A stretch of 64,000 nt of DNA, from assembly GCA_024343425.1 (NCBI GenBank), contig BRLC01000013.1, positions 152,936 through 216,935 on the forward strand, given 5' to 3'. A program made the translations under genes and the position numbers. Positions 18,795-27,709 of the stretch are shown here, in pieces; position 1 is the first letter of the stretch; each line of letters starts with the position of its first letter. The stretch is from Rhizobiaceae bacterium MnEN-MB40S. Its GTDB lineage: Bacteria > Pseudomonadota > Alphaproteobacteria > Rhizobiales > Rhizobiaceae. The notes below the pieces were generated by a model that was not told the origin of the DNA, did not search any database, and saw only the letters and a program-made list of their open reading frames with translations.

Positions 18795-18824
18795 CTCATA
18801 GCCGCTTTCGATGTGTGATTTGAT

Positions 18825-18850
18825 TTTTATTGGTTGTTCATTCAATAAAA
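18825..18850. promoter_or_regulatory. Palindromic operator upstream of betB (BetI-like candidate)
   Basis: Arms TTTTATTG (18825-18832) and CAATAAAA (18843-18850) are perfect inverted repeats across 10 bp. Extending inward, ten of thirteen positions per arm match. It lies 31 bp upstream of the betB start and resembles the ATTG...CAAT shape of TetR-family BetI sites. The exact consensus was not checked. Confidence 0.6.
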
Positions 18851-19004
18851 ACCTAGCGCCTTTTGCTTAACGCGACAAGCCCGCACGCGGCTTTCGAAAC
18901 CGGTTATTGATTGCGCTGATAGAACCATCAAATTTCTTCGGTTGATTCCGCCGGCTATGAGCTTAAGTCTTGGGCACAAAATTCATTCGAAGAGGAATTG
19001 CGCG

Positions 19005-20432
19005 ATGATCAGGAAGACGGATTTCTATATTGACGGCCAATGGGTGACTCCGGCTGGAGCCGCGGAGTTGGAGGTCGTCAATCCGGCCACGGAAGAACCG
19101 TTCGCCGTCATTTCCCTTGGTGCTGCTGCAGATGTAGACAGCGCGGTCAAAGCTGCGCGGGCGGCGTTCGAGGAGTATCGTGAGACTGACCCCGCCTATC
19201 GCCGGTCGCTGATCGAAAAGCTGCTCGACATCATGGTCCGCCGCCAGGACGAAATGGGAGACATCGTTTCCCGGGAAATGGGCGCGCCGATTACGCTGGC
19301 GCGCAGTTCGCAGGCCGGGTCCGGGCCGTTCCACGTGGAAGGCTTCCTGAAGGCCTTGTCGGATTTCGAATACGAGAAGGATTTCAACGGATCGGGCGAA
19401 CGTATCGTTCGCGAGCCCATCGGCGTATGCGGCATGATCACGCCATGGAACTGGCCAGTGAATCAGATGACCCTCAAGGTCGTCCCGGCGTTGGCGGTCG
19501 GCTGCACGTGTATCTTGAAGCCCAGCGAAATCTCGCCGCTTTCGGCCATGCTGTTTGCGGAAATGATCGATGAGGCCGGGTTCCCGAAAGGGACATTCAA
19601 TCTGATCAACGGTGAAGGTCCGGTGGTCGGCGAGGCGATGTCGCGGCATCCGGATATCGACATGATGTCCTTTACCGGGTCGACCCGTGCCGGGACCGCG
19701 GTGACGAAGGCGGCGGCCGACACGGTCAAGCGCGTTTCGCTGGAGCTTGGCGGCAAGTCGCCCAACATCGTTTTCGATGATGTCGATCTTTCCGAAACGA
19801 TCACCAGAGGCGTGAAGTCGTGTTTCAACAATACCGGTCAGTCCTGCAATGCGCCGACGCGCATGCTCGTTCAGCGCGAGATCTATGACAACGCCGTGGA
19901 AATCGCGGCGGAGGCGGCGTCGCGCGTCGAAGTCGGCGATCCTGCCAGGGAAGGCGGCCACATCGGACCGTTAGTCAGCGAAATGCAGTTCAACAAGGTG
20001 CAGGGCCTGATCCAGGTCGCCATTGACGAAGGCGCGCGTCTTGTCGCCGGAGGCCCTGGTCGTCCGGCGGGGATGAACCGTGGATATTTCGTGCGGCCGA
20101 CCGTCTTCGCCGATGTCTCGAATGATATGACGATTGCGCGCGAGGAAGTGTTTGGCCCGGTGCTCGCCATGATTCCTTTCGACAAGGAGGATGACGCCGT
20201 CGCCATCGCCAATGACACTCCCTATGGGCTTGCCGCCTATGTCCAGACCGCCGACCAGGAGCGCGCCCGCCGTGTGGCGCGGCAACTGCGCGCGGGCATG
20301 GTGATGATCAACGGCGCGCAGCGACCCGCGGGCAGCCCGTTCGGCGGCTACAAGCAGTCCGGCAACGGTCGCGAGGGCGGAACCTGGGGCCTCGAGGATT
20401 TTACGGAGGTCAAGTCGATCAGCGGATACTGA
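19005..20432 (+). CDS. Aldehyde dehydrogenase family protein
   Basis: 475 residues from ATG 19005, which follows AGAGGAA with good spacing. The track of family motifs is complete: PWNWPVNQMTLKVVPALAVG (about 145-164), GSTRAGTAV, the catalytic Glu in VSLELGGKSPNIVFDDVDL and Cys in NNTGQSCNAPTRMLV. The sequence is distinct from BetB, which is encoded divergently 210 bp away. The substrate is not evident. The thiolase gene 97 bp downstream may place it in breakdown of an acyl or semialdehyde compound. Confidence 0.9.
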   Translation: MIRKTDFYIDGQWVTPAGAAELEVVNPATEEPFAVISLGAAADVDSAVKAARAAFEEYRETDPAYRRSLIEKLLDIMVRRQDEMGDIVSREMGAPITLARSSQAGSGPFHVEGFLKALSDFEYEKDFNGSGERIVREPIGVCGMITPWNWPVNQMTLKVVPALAVGCTCILKPSEISPLSAMLFAEMIDEAGFPKGTFNLINGEGPVVGEAMSRHPDIDMMSFTGSTRAGTAVTKAAADTVKRVSLELGGKSPNIVFDDVDLSETITRGVKSCFNNTGQSCNAPTRMLVQREIYDNAVEIAAEAASRVEVGDPAREGGHIGPLVSEMQFNKVQGLIQVAIDEGARLVAGGPGRPAGMNRGYFVRPTVFADVSNDMTIAREEVFGPVLAMIPFDKEDDAVAIANDTPYGLAAYVQTADQERARRVARQLRAGMVMINGAQRPAGSPFGGYKQSGNGREGGTWGLEDFTEVKSISGY

Positions 20433-20438
20433 AGGCCA

Positions 20439-20492
20439 ATGGCGTCGCGGATGCTTGTTTGTTAAAGGTTGAACAATTCTGCGCGACGCCAT
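20439..20492. other. 11-bp perfect inverted repeat between the aldehyde dehydrogenase and thiolase genes
   Basis: ATGGCGTCGCG at 20439-20449 pairs exactly with CGCGACGCCAT at 20482-20492 across a 32-bp spacer. No T-tract follows, so it is not a standard terminator. It could form an RNA stem just before the thiolase leader or bind a dimeric protein. Confidence 0.6.
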
Positions 20493-20529
20493 ATATTCCG
20501 CCCTATACGGACGATGAGGAGACGAGATC

Positions 20530-21696
20530 ATGACGGCATGCATCACGGGCTGGGCCCATTCGAAATTCGGCAAGCTCGAGGGCGAAACGGTCGAGAGCCT
20601 TGTCGTCGACGTCGCGGAACGGGCGATCGCCCATGCGGGGCTGGAAGCTGACGATATCGACGAGATCGTGCTCGGACATTTCAATGCGGGATTCTCCAAA
20701 CAGGATTTCACGGCGAGCCTGGTTTTGCAGGCCGACGACAGGCTGCGCTTCAAACCGGCGACGCGGATCGAAAACGCCTGCGCGACAGGCTCGGCGGCGA
20801 TCCATCAGGGGCTGAAGACGATCGAGGCCGGACGCGCGCGCAACGTGCTCGTGGTCGGCGTCGAGCAGATGACAACGACGCCGGGCCCCCAGATCGGCGA
20901 GAACCTGCTGAAAGCGTCCTACCTGCCTGAGGATGGCGGTATTCCGGGCGGCTTCGCCGGCGTATTCGGCCAGATCGCCGCCGGCTATTTCCAGAAATAT
21001 GGCGACCAGTCCGACGCTCTCGCCATGCTTGCCGCCAAGAACCACAAGAATGGCGTTGGCAATCCTTTCGCGCAAATGCGCAAGGACCTCGGCTACGAGT
21101 TCTGCCGCACGGAAAGCGACAAAAACCCCTTCGTCGCGGGACCGCTGAAGCGGACGGATTGTTCGCTCGTCTCCGACGGAGCCGCGGCCATCGTGCTGAC
21201 TGATCTCGAAAGCGCCATGAAGGCGCCACGGGCGGTGATGTTTCGCGCCGCCGAACATGTTCAGGATTTCCTGCCGATGTCGAAGCGCGACATACTGGCC
21301 TTTGAAGGTTGCCAACTTGGCTGGCGCAAGGCGCTGGCGCAGGCCGGCGTCGCGCTCGACGATCTCTCGTTCGTCGAGACCCATGATTGCTTCACGATCG
21401 CCGAACTGATCGAATATGAGGCGATGGGCCTTGCGAAGCCGGGCGAGGGCGCGGCGGTGGCGATGTCCGGCGAGACGGCGAAGGACGGTCGGCTGCCGGT
21501 CAACCCGTCCGGCGGACTGAAGGCCAAGGGACATCCGATCGGCGCGACCGGCGTCTCGATGCATGCGCTGACCGCCATGCAGCTCTGCGGCGAGGCAGGC
21601 GACATCCAGGTTCCGGGCGCCGAGCTTGGCGGCGTCTTCAATATGGGTGGCGCTGCCGTCGCCAACTATGTTTCCATCATGGAACGCGTGCGGTAG
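20530..21696 (+). CDS. Thiolase family protein (SCPx-type acetyl-CoA acetyltransferase)
   Basis: 388 residues. The nucleophilic Cys is in RIENACATGSAAIHQG (about residue 84). HDCFTIAELIEYEAMGL (about 285-301) and GGLKAKGHPIGATGVSM (about 328-344) are typical of the SCPx/acetyl-CoA acetyltransferase branch. The second Cys of classical thiolases is replaced by VFNMGGAAVAN, as is usual in this branch, so the reaction may be a condensation or cleavage with a non-standard mechanism. It follows the aldehyde dehydrogenase on the same strand. The substrate is unknown. Confidence 0.88.
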   Translation: MTACITGWAHSKFGKLEGETVESLVVDVAERAIAHAGLEADDIDEIVLGHFNAGFSKQDFTASLVLQADDRLRFKPATRIENACATGSAAIHQGLKTIEAGRARNVLVVGVEQMTTTPGPQIGENLLKASYLPEDGGIPGGFAGVFGQIAAGYFQKYGDQSDALAMLAAKNHKNGVGNPFAQMRKDLGYEFCRTESDKNPFVAGPLKRTDCSLVSDGAAAIVLTDLESAMKAPRAVMFRAAEHVQDFLPMSKRDILAFEGCQLGWRKALAQAGVALDDLSFVETHDCFTIAELIEYEAMGLAKPGEGAAVAMSGETAKDGRLPVNPSGGLKAKGHPIGATGVSMHALTAMQLCGEAGDIQVPGAELGGVFNMGGAAVANYVSIMERVR

Positions 21697-21783
21697 CCAA
21701 GACCGCGTCCTTGAAGTATGCAGGCGCAAGTGGATGTCGGTTGCAGCGGGTATGCCGGCGCGTTCTGATTGCGGAGTGAAGGC

Positions 21784-22776
21784 ATGAGCGTACTTGTGAC
21801 CGGTGGAGCCGGATATATCGGCAGTCACATGGTCTGGCGGTTGCTTGACGCAGGCGAAGAGGTGACGGTTCTCGACCGTCTGTCAACCGGCCATGACTGG
21901 GCCGTGCCGCCGGAAGCCAATCTCGTCGTCGCGGACATTGGAGATCAGGATAGCGTCGAGTCGGTGCTGAAGGAGCGCGGCGTCGATTCCGTGATCCACT
22001 TCGCCGGATCGATCATCGTTCCGGAATCCGTCAGCGATCCGTTGGGTTATTACCTGAACAACACGGTGAAATCGCGCGCGCTCCTTGAGGCCTGCGTAAA
22101 TTGCGGCGTGAAGCATTTCATCTTTTCTTCCACGGCCGCCGTCTACGGAACGCCGGAACACGCGCCGGTTTCCGAAGACGCCGATTTGCATCCAGAATCG
22201 CCCTACGGAAACTCCAAATTGATGACGGAACTGATGTTGCGCGACGCCTCGGCCGCGCACGGTTTCAGCTACGCGGTGCTGCGCTACTTCAACGTCGCGG
22301 GCGCCGATCCGAAGGGAAGGGCCGGGCAGTCGTCCCGCAACGCAACACACCTGATCAAGATCGCGACTCAGGCGGCGCTTGGAAAACGCGACGGCATGGA
22401 GGTGTTCGGGCAGGACTATCCGACGCCGGACGGCACCTGCATCCGCGACTATATTCATGTCTCGGATCTGGTCGAGGCGCATTACCTGGCGCTGGAGCAT
22501 CTGCGCGCGGGCGGCGGCAATCTTGTCGCCAATTGCGGCTACGGGAAGGGCTACTCGGTGCTGGAGGTAATCGACGCGGTGAAGAAGGTAAGCGGCGTGG
22601 ACTTCGCAGTCCGCGACGCCGATCGCCGCCCTGGCGATCCCGCTACGATCGTTGCCGATCCGGCGAAAATCAAGGCGCAACTCGGCTGGACGCCGCGCCA
22701 TGACGATCTTTCCGAAATCGTTCGCGATGCGCTCGACTGGGAACGCTCGCTCGAGAGACGCAATACACAGCAATAG
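21784..22776 (+). CDS. galE: UDP-glucose 4-epimerase GalE
   Basis: 330 residues from ATG 21784 behind GGAGTGAAGG. Short-chain epimerase features: Rossmann motif VTGGAGYIGSHM (about 4-15), catalytic Ser/Thr in FSSTAAVYG (about 117-125), YGNSK (about 143-147) with the catalytic Tyr and Lys, and RYFNVAGAD. It interconverts UDP-glucose and UDP-galactose and supplies surface polysaccharide synthesis. It may serve the O-antigen ligase-type protein at 14.2 kb, but they are not in one operon. A GC-rich hairpin follows at 22786. Confidence 0.92.
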   Translation: MSVLVTGGAGYIGSHMVWRLLDAGEEVTVLDRLSTGHDWAVPPEANLVVADIGDQDSVESVLKERGVDSVIHFAGSIIVPESVSDPLGYYLNNTVKSRALLEACVNCGVKHFIFSSTAAVYGTPEHAPVSEDADLHPESPYGNSKLMTELMLRDASAAHGFSYAVLRYFNVAGADPKGRAGQSSRNATHLIKIATQAALGKRDGMEVFGQDYPTPDGTCIRDYIHVSDLVEAHYLALEHLRAGGGNLVANCGYGKGYSVLEVIDAVKKVSGVDFAVRDADRRPGDPATIVADPAKIKAQLGWTPRHDDLSEIVRDALDWERSLERRNTQQ

Positions 22777-22785
22777 CAATGAAAA

Positions 22786-22804
22786 GGCCCGCGCGGAGCG
22801 GGCC
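22786..22804 (-). terminator. Intrinsic terminator between galE and the convergent His/Gly-rich gene
   Basis: GGCCCGC and GCGGGCC form a perfect 7-bp stem with a 5-nt loop. On the minus strand the stem is followed by TTTTC, so it terminates the minus-strand gene 28 bp after its stop. It may also stop galE transcription. Confidence 0.8.
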
Positions 22805-22832
22805 ATTCCTGATCGTGACTGTGACGGGGCCG

Positions 22833-23705
22833 TTATTGCGGCGGGTTCGCCAACTGCACCGAGCAGATCATCCGCGTATGGGCGGAATTCAGCCAGCAAT
22901 GCGACGGCAGCGGACCACCGGGCACCGGATAGACATAGACCTGCTGAGGCTGGCTTGCGGACGCAGCTGCCGCGCCGATCGCCGCTCCCGTGACCGCCGC
23001 CGCGCCGATCGCCGCCCCCGGATAGTACGGATACGGGTGATACGGATACGGGTGGTACGGCGGATAGGGGCCATAGGGATGATACGGCGGGTAGTAGCCG
23101 CCGTGATGCGGCGGGGGAGGCGGATAGGGGTGATAGCCGCCATGATGGGGAGGCGGATAGCCGCCGCCATGATAACCGCCATGGAAACCGCCGCCGCCGC
23201 CATGGCCGCCGAAGCCGTGACCATGGTCGATGAAGAGCGCTACGTTATCCGCCGATTCCGGCAGCTTGCCGGAAACCATGCGCACGCCGTATTTCAGCGA
23301 TCCGCCGTCCATTTCGACCGAAGTGAGTTCGACGATCGCCGGCGGCTCTTCGATCTCGCCGAGCACGGAGACTGCGGCGTTCGGCGGATCGGCGGCGAAT
23401 GTGCCGCCGGATTTTTCCCACAGACCGGCGAAGGTCACGTTGTCGACGTGGCCAACCATGCGATAGGGACGGTCGCTGAAATAGATTGTGGCCGGCGCCA
23501 TGCCGCCCAGCGTCATCGTTTCTCCGTCGAACGTCATGGAGGCGGCCTGCTGGACATATTCGAACACCGGCGCCGGCAGGGCGTATTGCTGCGTCGGAGC
23601 TGAGCTGGCGGCTGGCTCGGCGGCAGTCGTGGCGTCCTGGGCCGAAGCAAGGCCGGGTGACGCCGCCAAGGCTACAACGCCAAGCATGGCGAGTATCTTG
23701 TACAT
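22833..23705 (-). CDS. Exported His/Gly/Pro/Tyr-rich protein
   Basis: 290 residues from ATG 23705; ATG 23711, two codons upstream, is nearly as good, since AGGAGA lies just before both. Signal peptide ends at ASAQ-DA (about residue 24). Residues 30-155 form a plain globular segment with VEMDGGSLKYGVRMVSGKL. Residues 160-235 are a low-complexity tract of His, Gly, Pro and Tyr (GGYHGGGYPPPHHGGY type). An Ala/Gly-rich hydrophobic stretch (about 238-258) and a Cys-containing tail (SHCWLNSAHTRMICSV) follow. The His-rich part could bind Zn, Cu or Ni. Function unknown. Confidence 0.75.
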   Translation of the reverse strand: MYKILAMLGVVALAASPGLASAQDATTAAEPAASSAPTQQYALPAPVFEYVQQAASMTFDGETMTLGGMAPATIYFSDRPYRMVGHVDNVTFAGLWEKSGGTFAADPPNAAVSVLGEIEEPPAIVELTSVEMDGGSLKYGVRMVSGKLPESADNVALFIDHGHGFGGHGGGGGFHGGYHGGGYPPPHHGGYHPYPPPPPHHGGYYPPYHPYGPYPPYHPYPYHPYPYYPGAAIGAAAVTGAAIGAAAASASQPQQVYVYPVPGGPLPSHCWLNSAHTRMICSVQLANPPQ

Positions 23706-23921
23706 GGACATGTCTCCTGATTGCATTAAGTTGATGTTTTCTTCTCGAAATATACGTGTCGAGTGTTGCCAGTTTATTTCAAATCACGGCTCGAACAACT
23801 GTAATTTGCGCGCTTGGTTTTCGATTTCTTATTGGCGCCCTGAAACCTCCGGCGCTGCTTGCATTGCCGGCGGCGCGGCGTTAGGGCTGTGTTTAAAATG
23901 GATAAAAATGGAGGGCGCGCC

Positions 23922-24923
23922 ATGGCCAATCCTGTGCTGGTCGAGGTGACGAGGGGCGGACGCGTTGAAAGCCGCCACCGCGGCGCCGCGGTTGCAGTGG
24001 ATGCTGCGGCACAGACCATATTCTCGACGGGCGATACCTCGGCGCCGATGTTTCCGCGTTCTGCGATCAAGGCGATGCAGGCCCTGCCGCTGGTGGAGTC
24101 CGGCGCGGCCGACGCTTACGGGTTTGGCGATCGCGAGATCGCGCTCGCCTGTTCGTCGCATTCCGGCCAGCCGGAGCATGTCGCGCTGGCGGACGCCATG
24201 CTGAAGGCGGCGGGGCGCGACGTAGAGGCGCTGGAATGCGGCTGTCACTGGCCGTTCAACATGAAGGTCGCGACGAAGCTCGCGGCCACCGGCGCCGAAC
24301 CCACCGCGCTTCACAACAACTGCTCCGGCAAACATGCCGGCTTTGTCTGCGTCGCCTGCCATCTCGGCTATTCGCCGGCCGGCTACATCAATTACGACCA
24401 CCCGGTGCAGGGGATGGTGCGGGAGGCTCTGGGCGACCTGACCGGCGCGCATTACGGCGTCGACACCTGCGGAACGGACGGCTGTTCGATCCCGACCTAC
24501 GCCGTGCCGCTGCCCGCCGTCGCCCATGGCTTTGCGAAGATGACGACCGGAGAGGGCCTGCCGCCGGAGCGGGCGAAGGCTGCGCGGCGCATCGTTGAGG
24601 CTTGCATGGCAGAGCCTTTTTACGTCGCCGGCTCCAAACGGGCCTGCACGCGGCTTATGGAGCTTGCCCCCGGCAAGGTCTTCGCCAAGACCGGCGCCGA
24701 AGGCGTGTTCTGCGCGGCGCTGCCAGAGCAGGGCGTCGGCGTGGCGGTCAAATGCGATGACGGCGCAACCCGCGCGGCCGAAGCGATGGTCGCCGCCGTT
24801 CTCGCGCTTCTTGTCGATGACGACGCTCTGCGCGAGGGCTTGCGGGCGATGTCCGGCCACACGATCAGCAACTGGAACGGTATTGAAACCGGCCATGTGC
24901 GCGTGACCCGGGCGCTTTTATAG
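23922..24923 (+). CDS. Asparaginase II (rhizobial, Ser/Lys type)
   Basis: 333 residues from ATG 23922 behind GGAGG; an upstream start at 23859 is rejected. It matches the asparaginase II family of rhizobia, which is unrelated to E. coli type enzymes and resembles serine beta-lactamases in active-site logic. The SxxK-like pair is in PMFPRSAIKAMQ (about 46-57). The conserved Cys/Lys metal-site residues lie in LECGCHWPF, NNCSGKHAGF and DTCGTDGCSIPTY. It hydrolyses asparagine to aspartate and ammonia in the cytoplasm. The last 6 bp overlap the convergent beta-helix gene. Confidence 0.9.
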   Translation: MANPVLVEVTRGGRVESRHRGAAVAVDAAAQTIFSTGDTSAPMFPRSAIKAMQALPLVESGAADAYGFGDREIALACSSHSGQPEHVALADAMLKAAGRDVEALECGCHWPFNMKVATKLAATGAEPTALHNNCSGKHAGFVCVACHLGYSPAGYINYDHPVQGMVREALGDLTGAHYGVDTCGTDGCSIPTYAVPLPAVAHGFAKMTTGEGLPPERAKAARRIVEACMAEPFYVAGSKRACTRLMELAPGKVFAKTGAEGVFCAALPEQGVGVAVKCDDGATRAAEAMVAAVLALLVDDDALREGLRAMSGHTISNWNGIETGHVRVTRALL

Positions 24924-26324
24924 CTGCGTGTTGCCGAAGACGGTGAGGTGCGGATAGTCTTGCGCGCCGCCGGCGATCATGTCGCGCGTGATCCGCTCCT
25001 GCCAGCGATAGCCGACGATCGCGCCGCGCAGCGTGTTCTGGAAGATGTTGTTGGCGATCTGCGTGGCCTCCGCCCCGTCAACCACGGTGACGGCGACGCC
25101 AATGAGGCTGTTGCGCACGATGTTGTCCGTGACCGAGACGCCGCGCAGATACGGACCCCAGCCGATGAGCATGCCGAAGCGGGCGATGGTGTCGAGGACG
25201 TTGCCGTTGACGCTCGTGTCGGCTTCCGCAGCGATCCCCCAGCCGAAGCCCGGTCCGACCGGATCGTAGGGGCCTTCATTGACGATGTTGCGGATGATGT
25301 TGCCGCTGACGACGGCCAGGCGGCCGCCCTGGTTGAAATTGGCGATGGATATGCCGTTCGCCGCGCCGTCGACCAGATTGTTGGCGACGATCGCGCCCTG
25401 GAAGGCGAACTCGGAATAGATCGCGGTCTCGCCGCTCGCGAGACACTGATTGGAGACGATCTGCACGCCCGATCCGCTGTTGGAGCGGATGGCGGAAAAG
25501 GCGCAGTCGGCGACGTGATTGCCGGTGATCATCACGTTGTCGGCCTGGTAGACGTTGATCCCGTTGCCGTGCTGACCCGTGCCGCCGTCGTCAGCGCGGA
25601 TGCCGGTGACGCGGTTGCCGGACACGATCGCGCCGTCCGGCCCCGGCCGCCAGCGATGGACGAGCACGCCGCCATTGCCGCAGTTGAAGACCCGGTTGTC
25701 GGCGATCCGCACGGCCGAACCGTCGACGCAGTAGATCCCGGCTGACGCCGTGGCCGAGATCGACGTTCCCGTGATCGACCCGCCGCAGGCTTCGAGCGCC
25801 ACGCCGTGCTTGCGGCTGTCGACGATGGCGCAGCCGGAGATGTCGACGTTGACGGTGTTGACCGCCTCCACAGCGCCGCGGCAGTCGTCCGCCAGGCGAT
25901 GGCCGGAGGCGTCGAGGGTCAGGCCGGCGAGGCGAATGTCGGAGGCGTTTTCGGCGCGCAGAAAATGATCGCCGCCGCCGTAGATCAGACGGCTGAGGCC
26001 GGGCACGCCGCGTAGATGGACGAGCGCCGGCAGCGTGACGTTCGAGACGACGAAATCGCCCGGCGGAATGAACACCGGAACGCCGGCGTCGGACGCCGCG
26101 TTGAGTATCTTTTCAAGCGTCGGTCCCTGGTTTTCGAGCGAATCCGGCGTAAGGCCGAGTTCGACGGCGTTGAGCGCGTCCGGGGTCGCCGGCGGGGCCG
26201 CGCGGACCGGAGAAACGCCGGCGGCAAAGGCCCCGCCCATGGCCGCAAGAAAGCCGCGCCGGGTGGCGCCCGGGCCACCGGGGAGGATCTTCAATGCCGT
26301 GTCGCCTTGCTTGTCAGCCTGCAT
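24918..26324 (-). CDS. Twin-arginine-exported right-handed beta-helix protein (TIGR03808 type)
   Basis: 468 residues from ATG 26324 (MQADKQGDTALKILPGG). A twin-arginine signal, GATRRGFLAAMGGAFAAGVS (about 21-40), directs folded export. The rest is a parallel beta-helix made of roughly 22-residue turns with NxVxGN-type positions (DNRVFNCGNGGVLVH, GNHVADCAFSAIRSNSG, DNIVRNSLIGVAV). It fits the uncharacterised TIGR03808 family of alphaproteobacteria, whose fold is shared with polysaccharide lyases and epimerases. Catalytic residues are not identifiable. It is divergent from the phosphonoacetaldehyde hydrolase gene (48-bp gap). Confidence 0.85.
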   Translation of the reverse strand: MQADKQGDTALKILPGGPGATRRGFLAAMGGAFAAGVSPVRAAPPATPDALNAVELGLTPDSLENQGPTLEKILNAASDAGVPVFIPPGDFVVSNVTLPALVHLRGVPGLSRLIYGGGDHFLRAENASDIRLAGLTLDASGHRLADDCRGAVEAVNTVNVDISGCAIVDSRKHGVALEACGGSITGTSISATASAGIYCVDGSAVRIADNRVFNCGNGGVLVHRWRPGPDGAIVSGNRVTGIRADDGGTGQHGNGINVYQADNVMITGNHVADCAFSAIRSNSGSGVQIVSNQCLASGETAIYSEFAFQGAIVANNLVDGAANGISIANFNQGGRLAVVSGNIIRNIVNEGPYDPVGPGFGWGIAAEADTSVNGNVLDTIARFGMLIGWGPYLRGVSVTDNIVRNSLIGVAVTVVDGAEATQIANNIFQNTLRGAIVGYRWQERITRDMIAGGAQDYPHLTVFGNTQL

Positions 26325-26372
26325 GAAGTTCACTATCCACAAGGGCTGAGACAAAGACAAGACGGGGCTACG

Positions 26373-27149
26373 ATGAGCGACGACCACAAGGGCGTGATTT
26401 TCGACTGGGCCGGGACGGTGATCGATTTCGGCTCCTTCGCGCCGATGGGGGTGTTCGTAAAGCTCTTCGCCGGCCACGATATCGAGGTGACGATCGAGGA
26501 GGCGCGCCGGCCGATGGGCATGCCGAAGCGCGACCATATCCGGGCGATGCTGAACGCCTCGCGCGTCGCCTCCGAATGGAGCCGCGTATACGGCAAGCCG
26601 GCGACGGAGGACGACGTCGACGAACTCTACCGCGTCTTCGTGCCGATGAACGAGGACGTGGTGGCCGACCACGCCGACCTCGTGCCGGGCGCGGCGGAGG
26701 CGATCGCGCTTCTGCGCGACCGGGGATACCGCATCGGCTCGACGACGGGCTACACGCGCTCGATCATCGAGCGCGTCGCGCCGATCGCGGCAGACCAGGG
26801 CTTTGCGCCGGACACGATCGTCTGCGCCGACGATCTGCCCTATGGCCGCCCGACGCCGATGGGCATGTACAAGTGCTGCCTCGACCTCGGGATCGCCGAT
26901 GCGCGCCAACTGATCAAGGTGGACGACACGGAGCCCGGTATCGCCGAGGGCGTCGCCGCCGGCTGCCTGACCGTTGGCGTGCTGCTTTCCGGCAACCACG
27001 CCGGCCTGACGGTCGACGAATGGCGATCGCTCGACGCGGCGGCGCTCGACCACATTCGCGGCGAGGCCGGCGCGAAGCTCACCGCGGCGGGCGCCGACCA
27101 CCTGATCGACACGGTGGCCGACCTGCCCGAACTGCTCGAGACGCTTTAG
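26373..27149 (+). CDS. phnX: Phosphonoacetaldehyde hydrolase PhnX
   Basis: 258 residues from ATG 26373. A HAD-superfamily enzyme: nucleophile Asp in VIFDWAGTVIDFGS (about 8-21), the Schiff-base Lys in RRPMGMPKRDHIRAML (about 46-61), GSTTGYTRSIIE for the Thr motif, and the acidic motif LIKVDDTEPGIAEG. It cleaves phosphonoacetaldehyde to acetaldehyde and phosphate, the second step of 2-aminoethylphosphonate breakdown. Its usual partner, the transaminase PhnW, is not in the window. The last 4 bp overlap the convergent P460-like gene. Confidence 0.92.
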   Translation: MSDDHKGVIFDWAGTVIDFGSFAPMGVFVKLFAGHDIEVTIEEARRPMGMPKRDHIRAMLNASRVASEWSRVYGKPATEDDVDELYRVFVPMNEDVVADHADLVPGAAEAIALLRDRGYRIGSTTGYTRSIIERVAPIAADQGFAPDTIVCADDLPYGRPTPMGMYKCCLDLGIADARQLIKVDDTEPGIAEGVAAGCLTVGVLLSGNHAGLTVDEWRSLDAAALDHIRGEAGAKLTAAGADHLIDTVADLPELLETL

Positions 27150-27709
27150 TCGCGCAGCATCGGATAGGCCTCGACGTGCACCCAGTCGGTCGCCTTGACC
27201 GGCATGTGGCAGCCGAGACAGTCTGTCTGGTAGTTGGCAGTGATCGTGGCGTCCGGCGCATCGGCGTTGAACTTCGCCCACCCCCAGCCGTCGCCCCAGA
27301 GCGGGCCTTGCGGGCCGTTTTCCCTGGGCGGCTTGATCATCGCGAACCAGCCCTTCAGCGCGCCGAGATGCGACGTCCTGTCGTCGCCGTCGCCTTCGGT
27401 GACCCCGTCGCGCAGCTCCTTGATCAGCACCGCGCCTTCCGGAAATTCACCGGTCTGCTGATACGCTATAACCGTTTCGGGCTGGGTGTAGACGACGTTG
27501 AACTGCTTCACGCCGGCGTCGTCGAGATGCGCGAACACGCCGAGCACGCTCCAGTCGCGCGCGTAGTTCTCTTTCGTCATGACGATCGAGCCGTCGGGCT
27601 GAACCATCGCGTTGGCCGCTCCTTCGGCGGCGACGGGCGCCGCGTGCGCAAGGATGACGGCGGCGGCCGCCATGATTGCCGTTCCCGACAGGTAAAGGGC
27701 AGTTTTCAT
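27146..27709 (-). CDS. Cytochrome P460-like periplasmic c-type heme protein
   Basis: 187 residues. The signal peptide is at 1-28 (MKTALYLSGTAIMAAAAVIL, cleavage near VAAE). The middle carries features of the cytochrome P460/c'-beta fold (YARDWSVLGVFAH, GEFPEGAVLIKEL, LGALKGWFAMIK, GDGWGWAKFN). The C-terminal DCLGCHMPVKATDWVHVEAYP (about 163-183) holds the CxxCH heme site. P460 members bind NO or oxidise hydroxylamine. The lysine cross-link of true P460 cannot be confirmed. It is upstream of the symporter fusion gene but on the opposite strand. Confidence 0.8.
   Translation of the reverse strand: MKTALYLSGTAIMAAAAVILAHAAPVAAEGAANAMVQPDGSIVMTKENYARDWSVLGVFAHLDDAGVKQFNVVYTQPETVIAYQQTGEFPEGAVLIKELRDGVTEGDGDDRTSHLGALKGWFAMIKPPRENGPQGPLWGDGWGWAKFNADAPDATITANYQTDCLGCHMPVKATDWVHVEAYPMLRD

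Noticed and set aside
16737..18818. 693-residue open frame on the plus strand
   Set aside because: It lies antisense to betA and betB, both of which carry full catalytic motifs. The frame's Arg/His-rich composition is typical of a GC-rich shadow.
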